Assembly (NCBI GenBank): GCA_020161655.1
Contig: JAIUPC010000024.1
Coordinates: 186,001 to 250,000, forward strand
Source: Pseudomonadota bacterium
GTDB taxonomy: Bacteria > Pseudomonadota > Alphaproteobacteria > Rhodobacterales > Rhodobacteraceae
Length of the DNA stretch: 64,000 bases
Reading direction: 5' to 3'
The position numbers were made by a program, and so were the translations under genes. Below, piece by piece: positions 45,080-52,839 of this stretch (positions are counted from its first letter, which is position 1; every line of letters starts with the position of its first letter). The notes under the pieces are model-generated. The model had not been told where the DNA came from. It ran no database searches and saw nothing but the letters and a program-made list of their open reading frames with translations.

Positions 45080-45247
45080 ATATCTGGTGCCGTCGCGTAG
45101 TACTTTATGTTCGCCATCCTTCGTCAAGGTAACGCCCGTAATCTCGACTATGCCGATCATCCCAAAGTCGTTTGGTTGGTTCCAAAAAATCAGGCTCTGG
45201 TTTGCAATCGCCTCCCCGATTTTCAGGTTCTGCGCCCGGGGAGGCGT
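45071..45247 (-). pseudogene. In-frame C-terminal continuation of the orphan gene after a TGA
   Basis: Directly after the TGA at 45248-45250 the same frame stays open for 58 codons to a TAG at 45071-45073. It includes the protein-like run NQSLIFWNQPNDFGMIGIVE and ends DGTRYRP. No ATG, GTG or TTG lies at its beginning. It is best explained as the original C-terminus cut off by a nonsense change, or a separate ORF with a non-standard start. Confidence 0.45.
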
Positions 45248-45823
45248 TCAATCGTCAGGAATCTCAATCTGCATTCCAATCTGGGCATGCTCGGCATTGA
45301 AGTTGCAGTATCTTCCAACCACTAGGCAGCGCTCGGTAGTTCCCAATGGCTTATCCAAGATACACCTGTACCCACCACCATGCGCGACCAACGGGCTGTT
45401 CGAAACTGGTGCTTCAACAGCAAGGAACAGTAGTTCGACGCATTTCCCCGCAGGTGCTGGCTCGAAGAAGTCATGAGGTTTCTTGCCGCTAGGTGCTGGA
45501 GCAGGGTGCCTTCCGCGCAAGAAATCTGTTGGAAACTGAATGACTGCCAGCGGAACTGCCTTGCCGCTCCCAGCGGTTTCACGCTTCCACCGCGTATATG
45601 TCGGGAACCCGGCATACGACGATCCATAACTGTAGCGCTGCCTAAACTCCTTGACCATTCCGATTTGGCAGGTGTCCGGTGTATGTATTGAGAGTTTGCT
45701 TGTCCCAGCAGTCGATGTCGAAAGAGCATAAATCTGGCCATTGCACTCCCAAATCTTCCAGACCGAGGACAACCGCTCCTCTCTAGAGCCTACCCAAAAC
45801 CTAAAAGCATCCAGCTTGCTCAC
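45248..45823 (-). CDS. Orphan hypothetical protein (191 aa), possibly truncated
   Basis: Starts MSKLDAFRFWVGSREERLSS, followed by VWKIWECNGQIYALSTSTAG and TSKLSIHTPD. This W..W...IY...K.S.H pattern recalls a loosely known family of accessory-genome proteins. Cys- and Gly-rich in the last third (GGGYRCILDKP). GC is near 50-53 %, much lower than parE beside it. No function can be assigned. The frame stops at TGA 45248-45250 but continues open beyond it. Confidence 0.6.
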   Translation of the reverse strand: MSKLDAFRFWVGSREERLSSVWKIWECNGQIYALSTSTAGTSKLSIHTPDTCQIGMVKEFRQRYSYGSSYAGFPTYTRWKRETAGSGKAVPLAVIQFPTDFLRGRHPAPAPSGKKPHDFFEPAPAGKCVELLFLAVEAPVSNSPLVAHGGGYRCILDKPLGTTERCLVVGRYCNFNAEHAQIGMQIEIPDD

Positions 45824-45841
45824 TACTTCGTTTCTCGCCCC

Positions 45842-47797
45842 TCAAACATCCAGCTCCTCCACGAACCGCGCATTCTCGGAGATATACTGGAACCGCAATT
45901 CCGGCTTCTTGCCCATCAGCCGCTCCACGAGGTCAGACGTTTCCCCCGGCTCGTCCTCGTCAATCGACACCCGGATCAGTTTCCGGGTCAGGGGGTTCAT
46001 GGTCGTGTCCTTCAGGTCCTTGGCGTCCATCTCGCCCAAGCCCTTGAAGCGTTGGACGTCGATCTTGCCCTTGCCGCCGAGGCCCTTGGCCAGCATCGCT
46101 TCCTTCTCGGCATCGTCGGCGACGTAGATGCGTTTCGCGCCTTGGGTCAGCCGATAGAGGGGCGGGCAGGCGAGATAGAGGTGGCCCTTGTCGATCATCG
46201 GGCGCATCTGGGTAAAGAAGAAGGTCATGAGAAGCGTGGCGATATGGGCGCCGTCGACGTCGGCGTCGGTCATGATGATGACCTTGTCATAACGGAGGTC
46301 ATCGACGCGGAACTTGGTGCCAAGGCCGACGCCGAGGGCCTGGGCGAGATCGCTGATCTCCTGGTTCTGGCCCATCTTGGCGGAAGCGGCGCCGAGGACG
46401 TTCAGGATCTTGCCGCGCAAAGGCAAAAGCGCCTGGGTCGTCCGGTCGCGGGCCATCTTGGCGGAGCCGCCGGCAGAGTCGCCTTCGACGATGAAAAGCT
46501 CCGTCCCCTCGCGGTTGGAGGCCGAGCAATCGACGAGCTTGCCGGGCAGGCGCAGCTTCTTCGTGGCGGTCTTCCTCTGCGTCTCTTTCTCGGCCCGGCG
46601 GCGGAGGCGTTCTTCGGCGCGGAGGACGAGGAAGTCGAGGATGGCGCCGGCGGATTTGGTGTCGGACGCGAGCCAGTTGTCGAAATGGTCGCGGACGGCA
46701 CTTTCCACCCATTTCGCGGCTTCCTCGGTCGAAAGCCGGTCCTTGGTCTGGCCGACGAAGGACGGTTCGCGGATGAAGATCGAGATGAGCGCGCAGCCCC
46801 CGGTCAGCATGTCTTCGCGGGTGATCTCGCTGGCCTTGCGGTTCTTGACGAGTTCGCCGTAGGCGCGGACGCCCTTCAGGATCGCGGCCCAGAAGCCGGC
46901 CTCATGCGTGCCGCCTTCGGGGGTGGGCACGGTGTTGCAGTAGGAATGCAGGAACCCGTCGCGCATCGGCGTCCAGTTGATCGCCCATTCGACCGAGCCG
47001 GGGACGCCGAATTTCTCCTGAAAGCCGACCTTGCCGGCGAAGGGCCGCTCGGCATAGGTCGTGGCGCCTTCCATGGAAAGCGCGAGGAAGTCGGCAAGGC
47101 CGTTCGGGTAGTGGAAGCTTGCCTCGGCCGGGGTTTCGCCGTCTTCCACGGCGGATTTCCAGCGGATCTCCACGCCCGAGAAGAGATAGGCCTTGGAGCG
47201 GACCATCTTGAAAAGCCTGGCAGGCTTGAACTGGAGATGGCCGAAGATCTCCGGATCGGGGTGGAACCTGACCGAGGTGCCGCGGCGGTTCGGGGCGGCC
47301 CCCACTTTCCGGATCGGCCCCTGCGGCACGCCGCGCGAGAAGCTTTGCTCGTAAAGCTCCTTGTTGCGGGCGACCTCGACCACCATCGCGTCGGAAAGGG
47401 CGTTGACGACGGAGGAGCCGACGCCGTTGAGGCCGCCCGAGGTCGAATAGGCCTTGTTGGAGAACTTGCCGCCGGCGTGGAGGGTGCAGAGAATGACCTC
47501 AAGCGCCGACTTGCCGGGGAATTTCGGATGCGGATCGACCGGGATGCCCCGGCCATTGTCGCGCACGGTGACGGAGAAATCCTCGTGCAGTTCGACCTCG
47601 ATCCGGTTGGCATGGCCGGCGACGGCCTCGTCCATCGCGTTGTCGAGGATCTCGGCCACCATGTGATGAAGCGCGCGGTCGTCGGTGCCGCCGATATACA
47701 TGCCGGGCCGCTTGCGGACAGGCTCAAGCCCCTCCAGCACCTCGATCGCGGATGCGTTGTAGTCGTCCGCGCGGGCGGAGAGGAGGTCGTCGGCCAT
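45842..47797 (-). CDS. parE: DNA topoisomerase IV subunit B
   Basis: A 651-aa GHKL ATPase/TOPRIM protein. RKRPGMYIGGTDDRALHHMV is the N-terminal strap and ATP-lid region, and RDNGRGIPVDPHP the Bergerat motif. The TOPRIM motifs are EGDSAGGSAKMARDR and DADVDGAHIATLLMTFF. With ParC it decatenates chromosomes. ATG 47797 gives the normal start MADDLLS; a 20-codon extension is rejected. Confidence 0.95.
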   Translation of the reverse strand: MADDLLSARADDYNASAIEVLEGLEPVRKRPGMYIGGTDDRALHHMVAEILDNAMDEAVAGHANRIEVELHEDFSVTVRDNGRGIPVDPHPKFPGKSALEVILCTLHAGGKFSNKAYSTSGGLNGVGSSVVNALSDAMVVEVARNKELYEQSFSRGVPQGPIRKVGAAPNRRGTSVRFHPDPEIFGHLQFKPARLFKMVRSKAYLFSGVEIRWKSAVEDGETPAEASFHYPNGLADFLALSMEGATTYAERPFAGKVGFQEKFGVPGSVEWAINWTPMRDGFLHSYCNTVPTPEGGTHEAGFWAAILKGVRAYGELVKNRKASEITREDMLTGGCALISIFIREPSFVGQTKDRLSTEEAAKWVESAVRDHFDNWLASDTKSAGAILDFLVLRAEERLRRRAEKETQRKTATKKLRLPGKLVDCSASNREGTELFIVEGDSAGGSAKMARDRTTQALLPLRGKILNVLGAASAKMGQNQEISDLAQALGVGLGTKFRVDDLRYDKVIIMTDADVDGAHIATLLMTFFFTQMRPMIDKGHLYLACPPLYRLTQGAKRIYVADDAEKEAMLAKGLGGKGKIDVQRFKGLGEMDAKDLKDTTMNPLTRKLIRVSIDEDEPGETSDLVERLMGKKPELRFQYISENARFVEELDV

Positions 47798-47884
47798 GGG
47801 AACTGCTCTTGGTTTTATGCGGTCGCGGATTAGACCATGCGGGGGTCGCGGTAGCAAGCGGGGTGGCTTGGCCTTCGGGGGGGC

Positions 47885-48259
47885 TTACCGCCCCCGAAGC
47901 CAGTCCGCCAGCGCGCCTTCATCCATATGGCCTTGCGCGACGCGGATGATGATCTGGCCGGTCGTGTCCTCAGGCAGCGCCGGCTCGGCCAGACCGTGAA
48001 GGTCGAGACAAACCTGCATCACCCGGAAGGCGGTGCGCTTGTTGCCGTCGTTGAAGCAATGGCCCTGCGCCACCGCAACGCAATAGGCGGCGGCGAGATC
48101 GAAGATATCGCCGATCAGCCCGTAGGCCAGCCGGTTCTCGACCCGCGCCAGAGCGCCTTCGAGAGACTTGTCGCGGGCGCGCCCCGTGAGTTCGCCCGGG
48201 TTCAGCACGCGGTCATGAATCGCCTCGACCAGATCGGCCGGCAAGAGCAGGTAGTCCAT
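47885..48259 (-). CDS. doc: Doc-type toxin (Fic-fold kinase)
   Basis: A 124-aa protein with the Fic/Doc motif HCFNDGNKR (His67, Asp71, Asn73, Arg75). The Lys in GNKR is characteristic of Doc, which phosphorylates EF-Tu and stops translation, rather than AMPylating Fic enzymes. It follows the antitoxin gene with a 9-base gap, normal antitoxin-first order. Confidence 0.9.
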   Translation of the reverse strand: MDYLLLPADLVEAIHDRVLNPGELTGRARDKSLEGALARVENRLAYGLIGDIFDLAAAYCVAVAQGHCFNDGNKRTAFRVMQVCLDLHGLAEPALPEDTTGQIIIRVAQGHMDEGALADWLRGR

Positions 48260-48268
48260 GATCTGCCC

Positions 48269-48520
48269 TTACTTGTCGCGCAGATAGTCGAGGACGGGTT
48301 GCGCCCTTTCCCGGGTGCGCTCAAGGCTGGCCATCACCTCTTCCCGCGTGGCGTAGCGGTGGCCTTCCAGCCCCTGCGCCGCCTCTGCCGGCACCAGATA
48401 GCCGACAAGCTGCGAGTTCTTCAGGATCGCCACCGGCTTGCCGCCCGAGCGTTCGAAGACCTTCGCCGGTTCGCGGAGTTCGGTCATGGTGGCGATATGG
48501 GGCGTGAGAAGGCGGGTCAT
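48269..48520 (-). CDS. phd: Phd-family antitoxin
   Basis: An 83-aa antitoxin. The N-terminal YefM/Phd DNA-binding part contains TELREPAKVFERSGGKPVAI and LKNSQLVGYLVPAEAAQ. The C-terminal charged helix (EEVMASLERTRERAQPVLDY) would wrap Doc. ATG 48520 follows GGAGA; twelve upstream codons overlap the operator and are rejected. Confidence 0.87.
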   Translation of the reverse strand: MTRLLTPHIATMTELREPAKVFERSGGKPVAILKNSQLVGYLVPAEAAQGLEGHRYATREEVMASLERTRERAQPVLDYLRDK

Positions 48521-48535
48521 GGTGGTCTCCGGCGG

Positions 48536-48557
48536 AATGTGCATTGCAATATACATT
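48536..48557. promoter_or_regulatory. Operator palindrome upstream of phd-doc
   Basis: A 22-base interrupted palindrome: AATGTGCATTG (48536-48546) faces CAATATACATT (48547-48557) with 9 of 11 pairs matching. It lies 15 bases upstream of phd, as expected for Phd autorepression. Confidence 0.65.
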
Positions 48558-48704
48558 CTATCTCACAAAAATCAATGAAGCTGATGCCGTTCCCGCCGCA
48601 GGACCAACAGCCCCTCCAAAAACCCGCCAATGCTTGACGCCGGTCAAGGCGGCCTGTCGCCGCAGGATGCAGGATTGTCCCGGTTGAACAGTGAGGGAAA
48701 TGCC

Positions 48705-49799
48705 ATGCCAGAGACGCAAGAAACGGCTGCCGTCGAAACCGTGGCCGCAGAAGGGATTGCCGAAGTAGTCACCGCGCGGGACGAGGGGCAGCTGGGGGCC
48801 GCGCAGCCTGAACAGGCGCCGAAGGGGCCGCGCAAGTTTCCGGTCATCACGGCTGATGCGATCCGGCAGGCCTTCGAGGGCGGCACCTATCCCTATGGTC
48901 GCAACCTGGGCACCAGGGAATATGAGGCGGAGAAGGCCCGGCTTCAGGCCGAATTGCTGAAGGTCCAGATCTGGGCGCAGGAGACCGGGCAGAAGTTCGT
49001 GATCCTGATGGAGGGCCGCGATGCCGCCGGCAAGGGCGGCACGATCAAGCGCTTCATGGAGCATCTCAACCCGCGCTATGCCCGGGTCTGCGCGCTGACG
49101 AAGCCCTCGGACGTGGAGAAGGGCCAGTGGTTCTTCCAGCGCTACATCGCGCATCTGCCGACGGCGGGCGAAATGGTCTTCTATGACCGCTCCTGGTACA
49201 ACCGGGCAGGGGTCGAGCGGGTGATGGGCTTTTGTTCGCCCTCGGAATACCTCGAATTCATGCGGCAGGCTCCGGAGTTCGAACGGATGCTCGTCCGCTC
49301 CGGCGTCAGGCTTTACAAGTTCTGGTTCTCGGTCACGCAGGAGGAACAGCGCCGCCGCTTCACCGCGCGCGAGACCGATCCCCTGAAGCGCTGGAAGCTG
49401 TCGCCCATCGACAAGGCCTCGCTCGACAAATGGGATGAGTATACCGAGGCGAAGGAGGCGATGTTCTTCTACACCGACACCGCCGACGCGCCCTGGGTCA
49501 TCGTCAAGTCGGACGACAAGAAGCGCGCGCGGCTGAACTGCATGCGGCATTTCCTCGCCTCCCTCGACTATCCCGAAAAGGATGCAGAGGTGATCGGCAC
49601 GCCCGATCCCCTTATCGTCGGGCGGGCCAGCCATGTGATCCATGGCTCGGACCATATCCTTGGCACATCGCTTCATCCCGACCTGCGCCGGTCGGGCAGG
49701 AAGGCGGCTGATTCCTCGGGCGGGGCCGGGTTGCCGGCGGCGGACGCAAGGGAAGGCCGGGTCCGAAGGGCAAAAGCGGTACTCGCGCCCAAAAACTAG
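48705..49799 (+). CDS. ppk2: Polyphosphate kinase 2
   Basis: A 364-aa PPK2 with Walker A EGRDAAGKGGTIKRFMEHLN and the lid/Walker B region YDRSWYNRAGVERVMGFC. Arginines RRRFTAR follow. It uses polyphosphate to phosphorylate nucleoside diphosphates or the reverse. A roughly 60-residue Ala/Glu-rich N-terminal extension and a basic C-terminal tail are low complexity. Start ATG 48705 after GAGGGAAA. Not linked to the ppk1 operon. Confidence 0.92.
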   Translation: MPETQETAAVETVAAEGIAEVVTARDEGQLGAAQPEQAPKGPRKFPVITADAIRQAFEGGTYPYGRNLGTREYEAEKARLQAELLKVQIWAQETGQKFVILMEGRDAAGKGGTIKRFMEHLNPRYARVCALTKPSDVEKGQWFFQRYIAHLPTAGEMVFYDRSWYNRAGVERVMGFCSPSEYLEFMRQAPEFERMLVRSGVRLYKFWFSVTQEEQRRRFTARETDPLKRWKLSPIDKASLDKWDEYTEAKEAMFFYTDTADAPWVIVKSDDKKRARLNCMRHFLASLDYPEKDAEVIGTPDPLIVGRASHVIHGSDHILGTSLHPDLRRSGRKAADSSGGAGLPAADAREGRVRRAKAVLAPKN

Positions 49800-49932
49800 G
49801 AGAAGTCTTGCAATGCGCTGATCCAGAAGGGTTTCATTGGGGCGGTTTTTCAGCAAGGGGCCGGTTTCCGGGGTGGGGTCGGGACCGATGAGCGGCCCCG
49901 GCATACAAAAGTGACACGTTCGGGCCTATCTT

Positions 49933-49965
49933 GTTTCTGCGATGCAGCATTGCAATCGCAGAAAC
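49933..49965 (+). promoter_or_regulatory. Leader hairpin abutting the Shine-Dalgarno of a GNAT gene
   Basis: GTTTCTGCGAT (49933-49943) and ATCGCAGAAAC (49955-49965) are perfect 11-base arms, extended by TGCA/TGCA with a one-base bulge. GGAG (49966-49969) starts at the next base and the ATG is at 49976. Confidence 0.6.
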
Positions 49966-49975
49966 GGAGTTGCGG

Positions 49976-50473
49976 ATGAGCCCGGACGTTTCCTGCCATT
50001 TCGGCATGATGGACCCCGTCGCCACGGCGCGGGGCTGGCGCAGGGCGCTGTCGCGGCACCTGATGCGGCTCGACCTCGGGTCGCGCGTCAACCGGTTCTT
50101 CACGCCGGCACCGGACCGGGCGATCCGCCACTATGTCGCGCGGTCGGCGCCGATCTTCGTGGTGACGGCAGAGCGCGGCGGCGAGGTCTGCGGCGTGGCC
50201 GAGATGCATCCGCACCTTGAGATGCCCCGCGCCGCCGAGATCGCCGTGTCGGTCGATGAGGACCTGCGCCGCCGGGGCATCGGGCGGGAACTGTTCGAGA
50301 GGGCATTGACCGAGGCGCGGGCGCGCGGGATCGGCGATATCTGGGTCGTCTATCTCAGCGGCAACGAGGCGATGCGCCGGATCGCCCACCGCGCGGGATT
50401 TGCCAGCGTTCCCGGCGGCGATCCCGGCACGATCACCGCGCATCTGATCGATCTGGCGGAAGGGCGGGGCTGA
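49976..50473 (+). CDS. GNAT N-acetyltransferase
   Basis: A 165-aa acetyltransferase. The acetyl-CoA-binding motif is DEDLRRRGIGRELFERALTEA (R/Q-x-x-G-x-G), preceded by strand AAEIAVSV and followed by NEAMRRIAHRAGF. Substrate unknown. The N-terminal 50 residues are less conserved in type. Start ATG 49976 follows GGAG and a stable leader hairpin. Confidence 0.8.
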   Translation: MSPDVSCHFGMMDPVATARGWRRALSRHLMRLDLGSRVNRFFTPAPDRAIRHYVARSAPIFVVTAERGGEVCGVAEMHPHLEMPRAAEIAVSVDEDLRRRGIGRELFERALTEARARGIGDIWVVYLSGNEAMRRIAHRAGFASVPGGDPGTITAHLIDLAEGRG

Positions 50474-50498
50474 GGGGCGTTTCGGTTCGTGCGATCCG

Positions 50499-50526
50499 GT
50501 AGGATGGGCGTTATCGCCCATCCTAC
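50499..50526. terminator. Perfect hairpin between convergent GNAT and methyltransferase genes (GTAGG repeat copy 3)
   Basis: GTAGGATGGGCG (50499-50510), loop TTAT, CGCCCATCCTAC (50515-50526). The methyltransferase stop TAG (50523-50525 on the minus strand) lies inside the right arm. The right end CCTACGGGCG is shared with the repeat at 45070-45079. It probably acts as a bidirectional terminator. Confidence 0.7.
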
Positions 50527-51308
50527 GGGCGGCGCCCCTTCACCGCATTCGCCAGCGCGCCATAGGCGATGCGGCCCTCGTGGTCGCTCGGCAGGCTGTC
50601 CTTCAGGTGCTCGCGCAGCTTGTCCCGCTCCGCCCCGGACAGGTGGCCGAGGACGGCGGCGAGGGGGCCGACCGGCCGGACGTTCGACTGCCAGAAGTCG
50701 TCGAAACTGTCGAAGGTGACGGTGAGTGGAAATGTTTCGACCGTCACCTCCGTCACCCCGGCACCGCGCCACAGCGCCCCAAGCGCGTCGAGCGACGAGG
50801 CCTCCGTGCTCGGCGGCAGCGGCGCGGGATGTCCGAGGGCGAGGAGTGCCCGGTGCAAGGGCGCAAGGGGCGCGCCGCCGCGCATGTCCCACATATAGGT
50901 CGCGACCATCCCGCCGGCCTTCGTGACGCGGGCCAGTTCCGCCACCGCGCGGGCGGGATCGGGGATGAAGGCGATGACGAGGGCCATCACGCTGGCATCG
51001 AAAGAGCCGTCGGCGAAGGGCAGGGCCTGCGCATCGCCGACCTCGAAGCTGGCGCCCCTGGCACCGGGGCGACGGCGGGCGAAGGCGATCTGGCCCGAGG
51101 ACGGGTCGATCCCGGTCAGCCGTGCCGGTGCGGCGCGGGCGGCGATGATCTCGGTGAAGGCGCCATTGCCGCAGCCGGCATCGAGCCAGTCGAGACCGGG
51201 GGCCGCGCCGAGCCAGTCGAGAAACCGGGAGCCGACGCGCTGGCTCCAGCGCCCCATCATCCGCTCATAGGCCGCCCCGTCGTGGAACATCGTGTCGGGC
51301 ACCTGCAT
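50523..51308 (-). CDS. Class I SAM-dependent methyltransferase
   Basis: A 261-aa methyltransferase with motif I LDAGCGNGAFTEIIAARA, the acidic loop GIDPSSGQIAFAR, and motif II/post-I VGDAQALPFADGSFDASVMA. It resembles UbiE/Methyltransf_11 types acting on small molecules. ATG 51308 after GTGAGGATC is chosen; 48 upstream codons are Arg/Ser-rich and unlikely. It ends RRP with its stop in the palindrome. Confidence 0.82.
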   Translation of the reverse strand: MQVPDTMFHDGAAYERMMGRWSQRVGSRFLDWLGAAPGLDWLDAGCGNGAFTEIIAARAAPARLTGIDPSSGQIAFARRRPGARGASFEVGDAQALPFADGSFDASVMALVIAFIPDPARAVAELARVTKAGGMVATYMWDMRGGAPLAPLHRALLALGHPAPLPPSTEASSLDALGALWRGAGVTEVTVETFPLTVTFDSFDDFWQSNVRPVGPLAAVLGHLSGAERDKLREHLKDSLPSDHEGRIAYGALANAVKGRRP

Positions 51309-51450
51309 CGCGCGATCCTCACCCTGATGAGTCGATGGGGGCATCATAGGAGCGGCGCGGCATGACGGCGACAGAAGGCTAATCCGGCAGCAGGGAATGG
51401 CCGGCCCGCACCCTCTGGACCTTCCCGCCCGCGCGCCGTAAGGCTGGACC

Positions 51451-52815
51451 ATGCGTCAGCGTGAGACATATGGCGCCCATTTGCGGGCGTTGGTGGCATT
51501 GAGCCTGCCGCTGGTCGGGTCGAACCTTGCCCAGATGTCGCTGCATGTCACCGATACGGTGATGCTCGGCTGGTACGGGGTCAAGGAACTGGCGGCGGTC
51601 GTGCTTGCCGCCTCGTCCTTCTTCATCCTCTTCATCCTTGGCGCCGGTTTCGCCCAGGCGGTGATGCCGATGGTCGCCTCGGCCCTTGGCCGGGGGGATG
51701 AGACGCAGGTCCGGCGCGACACCCGGATGGGGCTCTGGCTGTCGATCATCTTCGGGGTCGCGGTCTATCCGGTCTTCTGGTGGTCGGGGCCGATCTTCCT
51801 TGCCCTTGAACAGGCGCCCGACATTGCCGGTCTGGCGCAGGATTACCTGCGCGTCGCCGGCGTGGGGATGCTGCCGGCGCTTCTCATCATGGGGCTGAAG
51901 AGCTTCCTTTCGGCGCTGGAGCGGGCCGGTGTCGTCCTTTGGGCGACGCTCGCCGGCGTCGTCTGCAACATCGTGCTGAACTGGATGCTGATCTTCGGCA
52001 ACTGGGGCGCGCCGGAAATGGGCGTCAGGGGCGCGGCACTCGCCTCGGTCGTGACCCAGGTGCTGACGCTTCTTGTAATGGCGGCCTATGCCGCGCGCCA
52101 CCCGGCGCTGACGCAGTTCCGCCTGTTCCAGCGCTTCTGGCGCCCGGACTGGCCGGCCTTCGTGCAGGTCTACCGGCTTGGCTGGCCGATCGGGCTGACC
52201 GGGCTTTTCGAGACCGGGCTTTTCTGGGCGGCGGCGCTGATGATGGGCTGGATCGGCACCAATGAGCTGGCCGCGCACGGCATCGCGCTGGAACTCGCCG
52301 GGATCACCTTCATGTGCCACCTGGGCCTGTCGAACGCGGCCACGGTCAGGACCGGGCGCTATTTCGGCGCGGACGACTATCCGGCGCTGCGCGACGGGGC
52401 GAAGGTGGCGCTGGCGCTGTCGGCGGCCATTGCCGTCATTATCACCGCATTCTTCGTCGCCTTCCCGGCGCCGCTGATCCGGCTTTTCCTCGACATGTCG
52501 AACCCCGAGGCGCCGGCGATCGTCGCCTATGGCACGCTCCTTCTGGCTTGCGCCGCGCTCTTCCAGCTTGCCGATGCGGTGCAGGTGATGGCGCTCGGCT
52601 TCCTGCGCGGGGTCAAGGATACCCGCGTGCCGATGTTCATCGCGGCGGCGAGCTACTGGCTGATCGGCATGCCGGTGAGCTATGTCCTCGCCTTCCCGCT
52701 GGGCTACGGCGGCGTCGGCATCTGGCTTGGGCTTGTCGTCGGCCTTGCGGTGGCGGCGATACTTCTGATGCTGCGCTTCTGGCGTGGGCGCTGGGCGGGC
52801 GCGGCGCAGGCCTGA
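51451..52815 (+). CDS. MATE family efflux transporter
   Basis: A 454-aa protein with about 12 helices in two bundles. The N-terminal segment LSLPLVGSNLAQMSLHVTDT and the conserved MLGWYGVKELAAVVLA fit NorM/DinF-type MATE. It exports cationic drugs or metabolites driven by Na+ or H+; the substrate is unknown. Confidence 0.9.
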   Translation: MRQRETYGAHLRALVALSLPLVGSNLAQMSLHVTDTVMLGWYGVKELAAVVLAASSFFILFILGAGFAQAVMPMVASALGRGDETQVRRDTRMGLWLSIIFGVAVYPVFWWSGPIFLALEQAPDIAGLAQDYLRVAGVGMLPALLIMGLKSFLSALERAGVVLWATLAGVVCNIVLNWMLIFGNWGAPEMGVRGAALASVVTQVLTLLVMAAYAARHPALTQFRLFQRFWRPDWPAFVQVYRLGWPIGLTGLFETGLFWAAALMMGWIGTNELAAHGIALELAGITFMCHLGLSNAATVRTGRYFGADDYPALRDGAKVALALSAAIAVIITAFFVAFPAPLIRLFLDMSNPEAPAIVAYGTLLLACAALFQLADAVQVMALGFLRGVKDTRVPMFIAAASYWLIGMPVSYVLAFPLGYGGVGIWLGLVVGLAVAAILLMLRFWRGRWAGAAQA

Positions 52816-52839
52816 AGGTCTTGATGGCCCTTCCGTCCG

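Noticed and set aside
46052-47833. 593-codon forward frame across parE
   Set aside because: Shadow of parE; no motifs and no start signal.
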